From: Alphaproteobacteria bacterium
GTDB lineage: Bacteria; Pseudomonadota; Alphaproteobacteria; Micavibrionales; Micavibrionaceae
Direction: 5' to 3'
DNA length: 64,000 bases
NCBI GenBank assembly: GCA_023384135.1
Contig: JAHDXS010000003.1
Location: forward strand, 62,001 to 126,000
The position numbers and the translations under genes were made by a program. Positions 26,560 to 35,744 of the stretch are shown piece by piece; the first letter of the stretch is position 1; every line of letters starts with the position of its first letter. The notes under the pieces are model-generated. The model ran no database searches and was not told the DNA's origin. It was given only the letters and a program-made list of their open reading frames with translations.

Positions 26560-27431
26560 GGATTCTTTTCGCCTATCCAGGGGCCGAACGGCTTGCCGAT
26601 ATGCTGGCAAACCATTCGAGATGCGAGCGCGGCGCACTGAACCTCCATCGCTTTCCGGATGGTGAAAGCCTTATTCAGATCCAATCGGATATAAAAAGCC
26701 ACGAGATTGCTATTCTGTGCAGCCTCGACCGCCCGGACGACAAAGCCGTGCCCTTGATGTTCTTCGCACAGACCGCAAAAGAATTCGGGGCGAAATCGGT
26801 GACGCTGATTGCGCCCTATCTGGGCTATATGCGCCAGGACAAAAGATTTCATGAGGGCGAAGCTGTCACCTCGGCAATTTTTGCGTCATTCCTGTCGGAA
26901 AATTTCGATAGCCTCATCACCGTCGATCCGCATCTACACCGCTATAAGAACTTGAACGAACTTTATACTATACCCACCAAGACCGTTCATGCCTCAGGCG
27001 CCATCGCCGATTGGATTGGCGAGAATATCAAGAATCCCGTTCTGATCGGGCCAGACGAAGAGAGCGATCAATGGGTGTCAAAAGTCGCGCAAAAAGCGGA
27101 AGCGCCCTATGCGGTTCTGCAGAAGACACGTCGAGGCGACACGCAAGTTGAAATATCAGTCCCAGAAATTGATAAATACAAGGACCATACGCCCGTGCTG
27201 GTCGATGATATTATCTCGACCGCCCGCACGATGATCGAAACGGTCAAGCGTCTCAAACGCGCGGGCATGAACCCGCCGGTTTGCATCGGCGTTCATGCGC
27301 TGTTCGCCGGCGATGCCTTCGAAGCGCTGAAACAATCGGGTGCGGGCCGGGTCGTCTCCTGCAATACGGTCGCGCACGAAACCAACGCGATCGACGTGTC
27401 GGGTCTTCTGGCGGCTGCGTGGAAAGGATGA
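26556..27431 (+). CDS. prs: Ribose-phosphate pyrophosphokinase
   Basis: A 291-residue phosphoribosyl diphosphate synthetase, slightly shorter than the usual 310-320 residues. Visible features are HRFPDGES near the N-terminus, the flexible-loop region YLGYMRQDKRFHEGE (89-103), the metal-binding DPHLHRY, and the PRPP loop VLVDDIISTARTM (213-225). The usual GR in the last motif is AR. Its reaction makes PRPP from ribose 5-phosphate and ATP. Its place after a nuclease and a phosphorylase suggests re-use of ribose phosphates released from RNA (inference). A second, housekeeping prs gene is expected elsewhere. The stop overlaps a possible start of the ATPase gene. Confidence 0.88.
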   Translation: MRILFAYPGAERLADMLANHSRCERGALNLHRFPDGESLIQIQSDIKSHEIAILCSLDRPDDKAVPLMFFAQTAKEFGAKSVTLIAPYLGYMRQDKRFHEGEAVTSAIFASFLSENFDSLITVDPHLHRYKNLNELYTIPTKTVHASGAIADWIGENIKNPVLIGPDEESDQWVSKVAQKAEAPYAVLQKTRRGDTQVEISVPEIDKYKDHTPVLVDDIISTARTMIETVKRLKRAGMNPPVCIGVHALFAGDAFEALKQSGAGRVVSCNTVAHETNAIDVSGLLAAAWKG

Positions 27432-27442
27432 GGGCGGACAAG

Positions 27443-30067
27443 ATGAAACCCTGGCATGCCCTTGGTGAAGATGAAATCAAAAGAGCGCTTGAGGCTGGCC
27501 CAAAAAATTTCGGTCCGAACAGGCTGGAGAATAAAGAGGGTCTAAACTGGCAAACCATCCTCATCCGCCAGTTCACCAACGTCCTGATCGTGGTTCTGGC
27601 CGTAGCGTGCATCCTGTCTTTGCTGGTCGGCGAAGTTGTCGACGCGCTGGCCATCCTCGCCATCGTCATCCTGAACGGTGTCCTGGGCTTCATGCAGGAA
27701 TGGAAGGCCGAGAACGCGATCAAAAACCTACAGAAGATGCTTACGCCCCGTTGCTGGGTGATGCGGGGCGGGCAGGAGCAGGAGATCGACGCGGAAAATT
27801 TGGTGCCTGGCGACACGGTGCTTCTGGAAACCGGAAACGCGGTTCCTGCGGACATAAGGCTGACGAGTGCCACGGATCTGCGTACGGATGAGGCCGCACT
27901 GACCGGAGAGTCCTCCACAGTCTCGAAGCATACGGACACACTTCCCGAAGGGGCGCATCTGACCGAACGCCTGAACATGGTCTTCATGGGGACGCATATC
28001 GTTAACGGGCGCGGAATGGGTCTGGTGGTCGAAACGGGAATGAAGACCGAATTTGGCAAGATCGCCGCCCTGACCGGATCGATCCGTGAAACGCAGACCC
28101 GCCTGCAGGGCGAACTCGCCCGTCTAGGTTGGCAACTCGGCGCGCTGGCTTTATCCGTCTCCGGTCTGGTTGTGCTGATCGGACTGATCGGCGGGCGGGA
28201 GATGATCGAAACCTTTATGACCGGAATTTCTCTGGCCGTGGCGGCGGTGCCGGAGGGCTTGCCCGCCGTCGTGACCGTGACGCTGGCACTGGGCGTTTCG
28301 GCTATGGCCCGCAAAAAGGCACTCATGCGGCATTTGCAGGCGGCGGAAACGCTGGGTGCTGTCTCGGTGATCTGCACCGACAAGACCGGAACCCTGACCA
28401 AAAACGAAATGACGGTCCAGAAAATCTGGCTGTCCTCCGGTGTAGTTCATGTCGGCGGATCAGGATATGAGCCGGAAGGCGAATTTCAAATGGACGGTCG
28501 CCGGATCGAACCCGGCAGGGCCCCCGATCTCATGGCCCTTCTGAAAACGGCCAGCACCTGCAATCATGCGCGTATCGAACACGGAGAGCAGGGCTGGCGT
28601 GCGATTGGATCACCAACCGAGGCCGCCCTGATCGTCGCAGCCCGTAAGGCCGGACTGTCAGAAGAGAGCCAAACCTGCATCGTCGCGGAAAACTCCTTCA
28701 ACTCTACCCGCAAACGCATGTCTGTTATCGAACAGACGGAAGGCTCCTTAATCGCACATGTAAAAGGCGCTCCGGAGGCGATCCTGCCGCATTGTACCCA
28801 CATCCTGAAAAATGGAAAAATTGAAACGCTCGATGAACAGGGCCGCCGCGAAATCGAGGCGGCCTTTACGGGGTTTGCGCAAGAAGGCCTGAGAACGCTC
28901 GCGTTGGCTCGAAAGGCGCTTACTGACAATAATGCGTGTTCCGAACAGCAAACAGAGAGTGCCTTATGTTTTCTGGGGATTACGGGCGTCATCGACCCGC
29001 CGCGCCCGGAGGTGAAGCATGCGCTGGAAAGTGCGCGTCATGCGGGAATTAAGGTGATCGTTATTACAGGTGATTCCCCTGTTACAGCGAAGGCGGTGGC
29101 GCGGCAAATCGGCCTCAGTGTGGACCGCGCCGTCACCAGCGGTGACATGAAAGACATGAGCGATGAAGAGCTGTCCGCTCTGTTGCAGCAGGATATCCTC
29201 TTCGCCCGGACGGTGCCCGAGGATAAGTTCCGCATCGTCAAGATCTTGCAGTCGCAGGGGCATTTGACCGCCATGACCGGGGACGGCGTGAACGACGCGC
29301 CCGCGCTCAAACAGGCCGATATCGGCATCGCGATGGGCATAAGGGGAACAGATGTCGCAAGGGGTGCGGCGGATATGGTGCTCTCGGACGACAATTTCGC
29401 GTCCATCGTCGCCGCGATCGAGGAGGGGCGGCGGCAATACGCAAATATCCGCAAATTCGTGCGGTATATGCTCTCCTCCAACATCGGCGAGATGATCGCC
29501 ATCTTCGCCAATATCCTCATGGGTGGACCGCTGATCCTGCTTCCGGTTCAGATCCTCTGGATGAACCTGGTCACCGACGGCGTTACGGCTTTGGCACTCG
29601 GCGCTGAAAAGGCGGAAAAGGATGTGATGAGCCAGCCACCGCGCAGCATTTCCGAACCTATTCTTGATCGGGACGGTTTTAAAATGATTGCGGCGCTGAG
29701 CGCCTATATTGGCTTCACGACGCTCGTGCTTTATCAGTTTTACATGCAAGGCGGGGTGGATTCATGGGCAACGGCGAATTGTATGGCCTTTACCGCGATG
29801 GTCGTCATGGAAAAGGTGAATGTTCTCAATTTCCGAAACGCCCACGGAACGGTCGGCTCGATGGGATGGTTCTCCAACCCATGGCTGATTATGGCGATAG
29901 CCGCGATGCTGACGCTGCAAATCGCCGCAGTTTACGTTCCGGGCCTGCAGCACGCCCTGCAAACCGTGCCCTTGGGAGTTGCGGATTGGGGTATTATCAT
30001 TTTGGTGGCCCTTCCGGTCTTTTTGATCCCCGAACTCCATAAATCGCTGAAATTCCGGCCGTCCTGA
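27443..30067 (+). CDS. P2A-type cation-transporting ATPase (probably calcium)
   Basis: An 874-residue P-type ATPase. It begins KPWHALGEDEIKRALE with the cation-ATPase N-terminal domain, followed by TGES in the actuator domain, phosphorylation site DKTGTLT with D313, KGAPE nucleotide-domain motif, and TGDGVNDAPALK hinge. M4 carries PEGLP and M6 NLVTDG, the calcium-coordinating residues of SERCA-type pumps. About ten membrane helices are visible. ATG 27443 is chosen because GAGGG lies 8 bases upstream; ATG 27428, overlapping the prs stop, is an alternative. Long upstream reading at 27281 lies within prs. Likely exports Ca2+ or a similar ion, using ATP. Confidence 0.92.
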   Translation: MKPWHALGEDEIKRALEAGPKNFGPNRLENKEGLNWQTILIRQFTNVLIVVLAVACILSLLVGEVVDALAILAIVILNGVLGFMQEWKAENAIKNLQKMLTPRCWVMRGGQEQEIDAENLVPGDTVLLETGNAVPADIRLTSATDLRTDEAALTGESSTVSKHTDTLPEGAHLTERLNMVFMGTHIVNGRGMGLVVETGMKTEFGKIAALTGSIRETQTRLQGELARLGWQLGALALSVSGLVVLIGLIGGREMIETFMTGISLAVAAVPEGLPAVVTVTLALGVSAMARKKALMRHLQAAETLGAVSVICTDKTGTLTKNEMTVQKIWLSSGVVHVGGSGYEPEGEFQMDGRRIEPGRAPDLMALLKTASTCNHARIEHGEQGWRAIGSPTEAALIVAARKAGLSEESQTCIVAENSFNSTRKRMSVIEQTEGSLIAHVKGAPEAILPHCTHILKNGKIETLDEQGRREIEAAFTGFAQEGLRTLALARKALTDNNACSEQQTESALCFLGITGVIDPPRPEVKHALESARHAGIKVIVITGDSPVTAKAVARQIGLSVDRAVTSGDMKDMSDEELSALLQQDILFARTVPEDKFRIVKILQSQGHLTAMTGDGVNDAPALKQADIGIAMGIRGTDVARGAADMVLSDDNFASIVAAIEEGRRQYANIRKFVRYMLSSNIGEMIAIFANILMGGPLILLPVQILWMNLVTDGVTALALGAEKAEKDVMSQPPRSISEPILDRDGFKMIAALSAYIGFTTLVLYQFYMQGGVDSWATANCMAFTAMVVMEKVNVLNFRNAHGTVGSMGWFSNPWLIMAIAAMLTLQIAAVYVPGLQHALQTVPLGVADWGIIILVALPVFLIPELHKSLKFRPS

Positions 30068-30069
30068 TC

Positions 30070-30085
30070 TGGCACCGCGCTTGCA
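30070..30085 (+). promoter_or_regulatory. Sigma-54 promoter upstream of flgK
   Basis: TGGCACCGCGCTTGCA matches the -24/-12 consensus TGGCAC-N5-TTGC with the required GG-N10-GC spacing, 73 bases before the flgK ATG. Sigma-54 control of hook-filament genes is known in flagellated alphaproteobacteria. Confidence 0.8.
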
Positions 30086-30157
30086 AGGATTCAGGAAATG
30101 CGGGCGTTTTGCGCCCTGACGTGTATTGCTCTTTAAAGACGCAACGGAGTACGGATT

Positions 30158-32554
30158 ATGGGTCTGTCAGGATTGGATGCCGCGCTTTCCGGCCTGAAAA
30201 TCTACCAAAAGCAGATTGAGACGATTTCCGTCAACGTCGCGAACGTAGGCACGGATGGCTATACCCGGAAAATTTTGCCGCAGGTCAGCCAGTCCATCGA
30301 CGGCAAAACCGTGGGCGTTCTGGCCCAGACGGTTATCCGAAATGTCGATATTAATCTGGAGCGCCAGCTCTGGACGCAGGTCAGCAAGGTCGGGTTTTAC
30401 AACGTGCAGGAAACTTATCTCGAACGAGTCGATAATTTCCACGGCAACCCCACCTCCGGCATCTCTATCGCGGCAGAAGTCACCCGCCTGCGCGAGGCGT
30501 TTGTGGCGCTGGCTGACACGCCTGAAGACAGCTTCCTTCTCGCTGATGTCGTCGATCAGGCGCAGGATACAGCAAACAAGATCAACCAACTCGCGGGCTT
30601 TATCAATACGCTCAGGAACGACGCGCAATCCGAAGCAAAGGTCGTGGTGGACAACATTAACGACCTGCTGACCCAGATTGCCGAACTCAACCAGCAAATC
30701 CGGTTCGCCAAAGCCTCCGGCAACACCTCCGCCGCCATCGAGGACAGCCGCGATCTGGCCGTCAAGGAACTCTCTTCCCTCATCCAGATCAGCATGTTCA
30801 GCCGGGGCGATGGTGTTCTTGTGATCCAGACCGTCGAAGGCGCGGAACTTGCCGGCGAACAGGCACGCCAGCTCACGTTCCGGCCCACGCCGATTTCTGC
30901 GACGAGCTATTACCCGTCCTCTCTGGCAGGCATCTTTATTGGCGATCCGGTGACCGACCCCACGGCTGTTGATCTGACGCAAAGGCCGATCGGCGGAAAA
31001 CTCGGTGGCTTGATCGAGCTGCGCGATGAAATTCTGCCCAGACAGACCGCGCAGGTCGATGAACTGGCGCATAAGATGGCCTTGCGCTTCAACGCGCAGG
31101 GGCTCAGGCTTTTTACTGACAGTTCAGGCAGCATCCCCGCCGACACCCCCCCGGACCCGAGCGTCGATCCGCCCGTCCCGGTTTCATACGTTGGTTTCGC
31201 CAGCCGCATTCAGGTCAACAGCGCCATCATTAACGACCAGAGCCTGATCCAGGAAGGCACCTACAATGAAACGCTCGCGCCCGGCTCGAACGAGGTGATC
31301 CGCCGGGTCCTGCAATATGCCTTTTCCTCGACCGAATACCTTCTGGCGGAAAATCAGACCACGGCGACCTCCGTGGACATTCGCGCCGCCGCGACGGGTA
31401 CGACCACGCTTCAGGAATGGCTGGGCCTGCGCTCAACCAATGTTCTGAAAGGCGCCGTGGACCTCTCTGCCTATTCCAGCATCGCGGACATGGTGAACAC
31501 GGGTGGGTCGAACGCCTTCGGCCAGACCGGAACGGAGACGGATACGTTTATCCTCCGCTTCGACGATCCCGACATCGGCAGCGGTCCCTATGATGTGACC
31601 ATTGACCTGCGGTCTGTCGCCGTATCGGGCAGCGGCGCGGTTCAGGATCTCATCAACTTCATCACCGCAGACGGAGACTGGGCCAACATCGTCGCCGATT
31701 TTGGTGCCAGCGTATCGACTGGAGCCAACGGCGAACTCGTGATCCAGAGCCGCGGAAATATAGAGATCGTGCAAAGCGGTTCCGAGCCGATGACCGAAAC
31801 GGGTTTTGCCTTCATCGGATTCAACGTGGGGCTCAAGCAAGCCTCCGACCCGTACTTCGATGTTAGCGTGGGCAACAACCCCGCTCAGAGAATCTATATC
31901 GAACCGACCGATACCGAAGTCGAGCTTCTGGCCAAGCTAAATGCCGTTCCGGGCCTTGCGGCGGAAATCGACGCTGACGGTTTTCTGGCACTTCGCCCCG
32001 GAAACAGTTTTACAAATCCGGAATTCGGCGGCGATATCCGGCTTGTCGGCGGCCCGACAAGAACAAACGGCGCAACACTCGCCGGAACCGCGCTGGGCCG
32101 CACTTCGATTGACAATAACGTCGGGATCATCTCAGCGCTTTTTGGTACCTATGAGGTTCTGGGCGGCGGCGCGATCAACGACCAGTCCCCAATTGTCGAT
32201 ATTCCATACCGCTCTGAAACCGCACTGGGCAGCGGCCAGTTCGTCTCGATCCGCTCGCAGAATCTGGGCCCCGGCGCGAACATCGACACGAACATTTCGG
32301 GAGCGTTAACGCTGGAGGACTTTGCCCAGAAAATCATCAACCAGCACGGGCAGGAGTTAAATCTGATCCGTGAGCGCAGCGAAGATGAGTCAACCCTGCA
32401 AAGCCTTCTCGAAAAGCAGCTGGTGGATGAGTCGGGCGTTAACCTCGATGAGGAACTTGGATTTCTGATCGTGGTACAGACGGCCTATGCGGCCTCGGCG
32501 CGGGTTATTAGCGCGATCGACGAAATTTTTCAGGAACTGCTATCAGCGGTATGA
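30158..32554 (+). CDS. flgK: Flagellar hook-associated protein 1
   Basis: A 798-residue hook-filament junction protein. The N-terminus GLSGLDAALSGLKIYQKQIETISVNVANVGTDGYTR is the conserved FlgK/rod-hook segment, and the C-terminus NLDEELGFLIVVQTAYAASARVISAIDEIFQELL is the matching coiled-coil end. It is about 250 residues longer than typical enterobacterial FlgK (547); the extra sequence, roughly residues 330-680, is beta-rich and would form enlarged outer domains. No signal peptide, as expected for flagellar type III export. Followed by flgL after 41 bases and preceded by a sigma-54 promoter, so both are one transcript. Confidence 0.95.
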   Translation: MGLSGLDAALSGLKIYQKQIETISVNVANVGTDGYTRKILPQVSQSIDGKTVGVLAQTVIRNVDINLERQLWTQVSKVGFYNVQETYLERVDNFHGNPTSGISIAAEVTRLREAFVALADTPEDSFLLADVVDQAQDTANKINQLAGFINTLRNDAQSEAKVVVDNINDLLTQIAELNQQIRFAKASGNTSAAIEDSRDLAVKELSSLIQISMFSRGDGVLVIQTVEGAELAGEQARQLTFRPTPISATSYYPSSLAGIFIGDPVTDPTAVDLTQRPIGGKLGGLIELRDEILPRQTAQVDELAHKMALRFNAQGLRLFTDSSGSIPADTPPDPSVDPPVPVSYVGFASRIQVNSAIINDQSLIQEGTYNETLAPGSNEVIRRVLQYAFSSTEYLLAENQTTATSVDIRAAATGTTTLQEWLGLRSTNVLKGAVDLSAYSSIADMVNTGGSNAFGQTGTETDTFILRFDDPDIGSGPYDVTIDLRSVAVSGSGAVQDLINFITADGDWANIVADFGASVSTGANGELVIQSRGNIEIVQSGSEPMTETGFAFIGFNVGLKQASDPYFDVSVGNNPAQRIYIEPTDTEVELLAKLNAVPGLAAEIDADGFLALRPGNSFTNPEFGGDIRLVGGPTRTNGATLAGTALGRTSIDNNVGIISALFGTYEVLGGGAINDQSPIVDIPYRSETALGSGQFVSIRSQNLGPGANIDTNISGALTLEDFAQKIINQHGQELNLIRERSEDESTLQSLLEKQLVDESGVNLDEELGFLIVVQTAYAASARVISAIDEIFQELLSAV

Positions 32555-32595
32555 CGGACACAGTCTAGAGAATGGAATAAAAGGGAGTACAGAAC

Positions 32596-33792
32596 ATGAC
32601 GGGCATATCGACGCTGGGCCAGGCCCTCAGACAGATCGAAAATATCAAAAAGCAGCAAACGACGTTCTCCGACTTGTCCACGCAGCTCGCTACAGGCAAG
32701 AAAACCCAGAATTTCTCCGGTCTGGGCTCCGACGCTCTGTCGTCCATCCGTTCGCGTTCGGCCGTCGTCACACTGGACTCTTACATCAGCAATATCGGCA
32801 AGGCCGACACGCGGCTCAAGATCATGCTCTCCTCGATCGAGGAATTCCAGAAGCAGGGCGAAAACCTCTCCAACGGCTTCATCGGGTTCGTCCAGCAAGG
32901 GGTTCATCAGCAGGGCGATATCGTAACGTACGACGACCCCTCGACCCCCTTCGTGAACGAGGAAATTCAGGTCGGCATGACCTCATCCAAGCCGGACAAC
33001 GAATTGCAGACCCTTATCAATCTGGCAGGAAATCTATTCGACCGCATGGCTGAACTCCTGAACGCCAAGGATGGCGACCGCTTCGTTCTGGGCGGCGCAG
33101 AGACGCTCACTCAGCCCTTCAGCAACTCGGGGACTCTGGACGCGGCGGTCAGCACCCTGATCACAAGCTGGAAGGATGGCACGATTTCGACCGACCAGCT
33201 TCTGGCAGACATTCGCGACCGCAGCACCGCAAACGGCAATCCAGACGCCTTGACCGACAGCGTGGTCGGATATTCCGCCAGCCTCAGCGCGGGCAATGCT
33301 GGCAGGGTCTTCGTGCGCGTAGACGAAAACTCCGAACTCGACTATACCGTCCACGCCAATCAGGACCCGTTCCGCGATGTCATGGTCGCGCTGGCCTTCC
33401 TGAAGAACGAAAACCTGCCGCCCATCGCGAATACCTACGAAGATGGCGTATTCCCCGGCACCCCGGACGCGCAGGGCGCCCCCGGCTTTACCTTGGCGCA
33501 GCAGCAGGAGAATTTCTACAAACTCTATAACGAATTATCCCGCATGGTGAACCGGGCGCTCGACGAGGTGAACAACATCCGCTTCGATGTGGAAGCTGTG
33601 CGGGCATCCATGAACGAGACGAAAAATTTCCACGTCGATCAGAAAAATCTCCTGACCAGCATCGTCTCGGGCATCGAGGACGTGGACCAGAACGACGTCG
33701 CGCTGAAAATCAACACGCTTCAGGTCCAGTTGGAGGCAACCTTCCGTGTGACCGCGCTGGTCAGCCAGCTCACGTTGGTGAATTTCATTTAA
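32596..33792 (+). CDS. flgL: Flagellar hook-associated protein 3 / flagellin-family protein
   Basis: A 398-residue protein with flagellin-family ends: N-terminal ISTLGQALRQIENIKKQQTTFSDLSTQLATGKK and C-terminal INTLQVQLEATFRVTALVSQLTLVNFI. The position immediately after flgK and the lack of hypervariable repeats support FlgL rather than a filament flagellin. The middle (KLINLAGNLFDRMAELLNAKDGDRFVLGG) resembles the FlgL pattern. GGGAG stands before the ATG. Expected to form the second junction ring between hook and filament. It ends the flagellar cluster in this window; no hook or basal-body genes follow. Confidence 0.9.
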   Translation: MTGISTLGQALRQIENIKKQQTTFSDLSTQLATGKKTQNFSGLGSDALSSIRSRSAVVTLDSYISNIGKADTRLKIMLSSIEEFQKQGENLSNGFIGFVQQGVHQQGDIVTYDDPSTPFVNEEIQVGMTSSKPDNELQTLINLAGNLFDRMAELLNAKDGDRFVLGGAETLTQPFSNSGTLDAAVSTLITSWKDGTISTDQLLADIRDRSTANGNPDALTDSVVGYSASLSAGNAGRVFVRVDENSELDYTVHANQDPFRDVMVALAFLKNENLPPIANTYEDGVFPGTPDAQGAPGFTLAQQQENFYKLYNELSRMVNRALDEVNNIRFDVEAVRASMNETKNFHVDQKNLLTSIVSGIEDVDQNDVALKINTLQVQLEATFRVTALVSQLTLVNFI

Positions 33793-33883
33793 AGGCGCTG
33801 GAAACGGCCGCCTAAAACCTTGTGACCGGCGTCCTGATGGGATAACCTGTGGGTGTGTCCTCAACATCCGGGAGCCCGTGTCT

Positions 33884-35731
33884 ATGAACCGTATCCGCCA
33901 ATGGTCGTGTCTGGCCGTCTTCGTTTCAACCGTCGCCTTTGCCCTCCCGGCCCTCGCCGACGATATCAAGGTCGAAAGCGCGATCAAATCCGCCATAGTC
34001 TACAGCGACCGCGCGACCGTAACGCGAACCGCCACCGTCCAGATCCCGGCGGGCGCGCATAATCTGGTCTTCTCCAGCCTGCCCATGAAGATGTTCACCA
34101 ATTCCCTGCGCATCGGCGGCACCGCGCAGGCCAGTGTGACCTTCGGCGCGCTGAGCCATAAAACCGAAACCTCCGAAGATTTCGTCGTCGCGGGCGTGCA
34201 GGCTCTGGCCGACCGCAAACAGGAGATCGTGAACGCGATCAACCTTTATCAGGTTGAAAGAAGCGCATTGGCCGAAGCGAACTCATTCATAACCAACTGG
34301 GCGAAACAGGCGAACGCCAAAGACGACGGCGACGATGCCACGCCCCTCGACCTCAACCCCGAGAAATGGATCGCGGCCTCCGACGGCCTCTCCGCCAAGA
34401 TGCTGGCCAACATGAAGGCGCAACTGGCGCTGGACCTCAAAATCGCCGAGGAAAACAAAAAGCTCGAAAAAATCGACGCGGACCTCAACCAGTTTCTCTC
34501 CGACCAGAAGCAAAGCTACACCGTCACCGTGCCCTTTGAATCCGATAAGGCCGCAAGCCTCAACGTCGAGCTGAGCTATCAGATTTCTGATGTGGGCTGG
34601 CAGCCGACCTACGATGCCCGCCTCGACGTGGAAGCCAAAAAGCTCGAACTGGTCCAATACGGCTCCGTCTGGCAAAGAACGGGCGAGGAATGGAACGGCA
34701 TAGCGCTGTCCCTCTCCACCGCCCAGCCGAGCCGGGGCGCGTCCCTGCCGCATCTTAATCCGATCTGGCTGTCTATATTGGCGCCCCGCCCACCTATGGC
34801 GCCGGGTGTTATGAGTAGCAGCGCCATGCCCGCGCCAATCGAAGCGGCGGGCGATCGTCTGCAAAATTCGGAAGAACAGACTATAACCCATGACCCTCAG
34901 CACAGGTGGCGGCGTATGCAGGAAGAGCGCGTGCTGCGTAATGCTTATGCAGGCGAAGGAGCAGCGGAGGACCCGTTTGGCTTTGAAAACGAAGAAATTG
35001 ATATGGAGCAAGAAGATCCTCTCGAAACATGGCGCCGCATGCAAGAAGAGCGCGTGCAAAGGGCGGGATCGGCCCCGGTCGCCGTCCAGATGAATACCAG
35101 CGGCTTCATCGGCGAATACAAGGTCACCGGCCCCGCCACCGTCAAACCCGACGGCACGCAGGCCAAATTGCAGATCGCGCAGCTTGAAAACGACACCGCC
35201 CTGTTCGTGAAAATCCTCCCGCAGGTCAGCACGGACGGCTTCATGGTCGCGAAATTCACTCTCAAGGGCGACGCGCCCATCCTGCCGGGAACGCTGAGCC
35301 TCTTCCGCGACGGCGCCTTCATCGGACAGGATCGGGTCGCCGCGATCATCCGCCCGGGCGAGGAGGGGGAGATGTCCTTCGGCGTGGACGACGCGGTGAA
35401 GGTCAAGCGCGAGATGCTCAAGGATGAAGCCGCGCAAACCGGCCTGATCGCCATGAGCAAGATCATCGAAAGAAACTTCGTCACGGAGATTGAGAGCTAC
35501 CACAAGCAGGATATCCAGATCGAGGTGATGGAGATGGTGCCCGCCTCGAAAGACGAAACCATTCTGGTCGAAATCCTCAAGGACAAAACCACACAGGGCT
35601 ATGAGGCGGATTACAAGAACGTGAAAGGCGCGACCCGCTGGACCAGCGTCCTCAAGCCCCAGCAAAAGGCGGCGGTCAATCTCGGCTGGAAGGTCAGCTG
35701 GCCGAAAGACAAAAACCTTTCCGGGCTTTAA
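33884..35731 (+). CDS. Secreted DUF4139 domain protein (MuiA-like)
   Basis: A 615-residue protein starting at the ATG at 33884, nine bases after GGGAG; the in-frame GTG at 33878 is too close. Signal peptide with cleavage after ALADDIK. Features of the DUF4140/DUF4139 (mucoidy inhibitor A-like) group are visible: an N-terminal domain (AIVYSDRATVTRTATVQIPAG), coiled-coil centre (DLKIAEENKKLEKIDADLNQFL), then a beta-rich C-terminal domain (LNVELSYQISDVGWQPTYDARLD). In the central linker, WRRMQEERV occurs twice, at about residues 342-350 and 382-390, within an acidic insert. Probably periplasmic; molecular role unknown. A GTG-started uracil-DNA glycosylase gene follows after 13 bases. Confidence 0.82.
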   Translation: MNRIRQWSCLAVFVSTVAFALPALADDIKVESAIKSAIVYSDRATVTRTATVQIPAGAHNLVFSSLPMKMFTNSLRIGGTAQASVTFGALSHKTETSEDFVVAGVQALADRKQEIVNAINLYQVERSALAEANSFITNWAKQANAKDDGDDATPLDLNPEKWIAASDGLSAKMLANMKAQLALDLKIAEENKKLEKIDADLNQFLSDQKQSYTVTVPFESDKAASLNVELSYQISDVGWQPTYDARLDVEAKKLELVQYGSVWQRTGEEWNGIALSLSTAQPSRGASLPHLNPIWLSILAPRPPMAPGVMSSSAMPAPIEAAGDRLQNSEEQTITHDPQHRWRRMQEERVLRNAYAGEGAAEDPFGFENEEIDMEQEDPLETWRRMQEERVQRAGSAPVAVQMNTSGFIGEYKVTGPATVKPDGTQAKLQIAQLENDTALFVKILPQVSTDGFMVAKFTLKGDAPILPGTLSLFRDGAFIGQDRVAAIIRPGEEGEMSFGVDDAVKVKREMLKDEAAQTGLIAMSKIIERNFVTEIESYHKQDIQIEVMEMVPASKDETILVEILKDKTTQGYEADYKNVKGATRWTSVLKPQQKAAVNLGWKVSWPKDKNLSGL

Positions 35732-35744
35732 GGGGAACCGCAAA

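Noticed and set aside
27253-28401. Minus-strand frame of 382 codons opposite prs and the cation ATPase
   Set aside because: Ser/Arg/Pro-rich antisense frame overlapping two well-supported genes.
34283-35743. Minus-strand open frame of 486 codons opposite the DUF4139 gene
   Set aside because: Arg/Leu/His-rich antisense reading; no ribosome binding site or domain.
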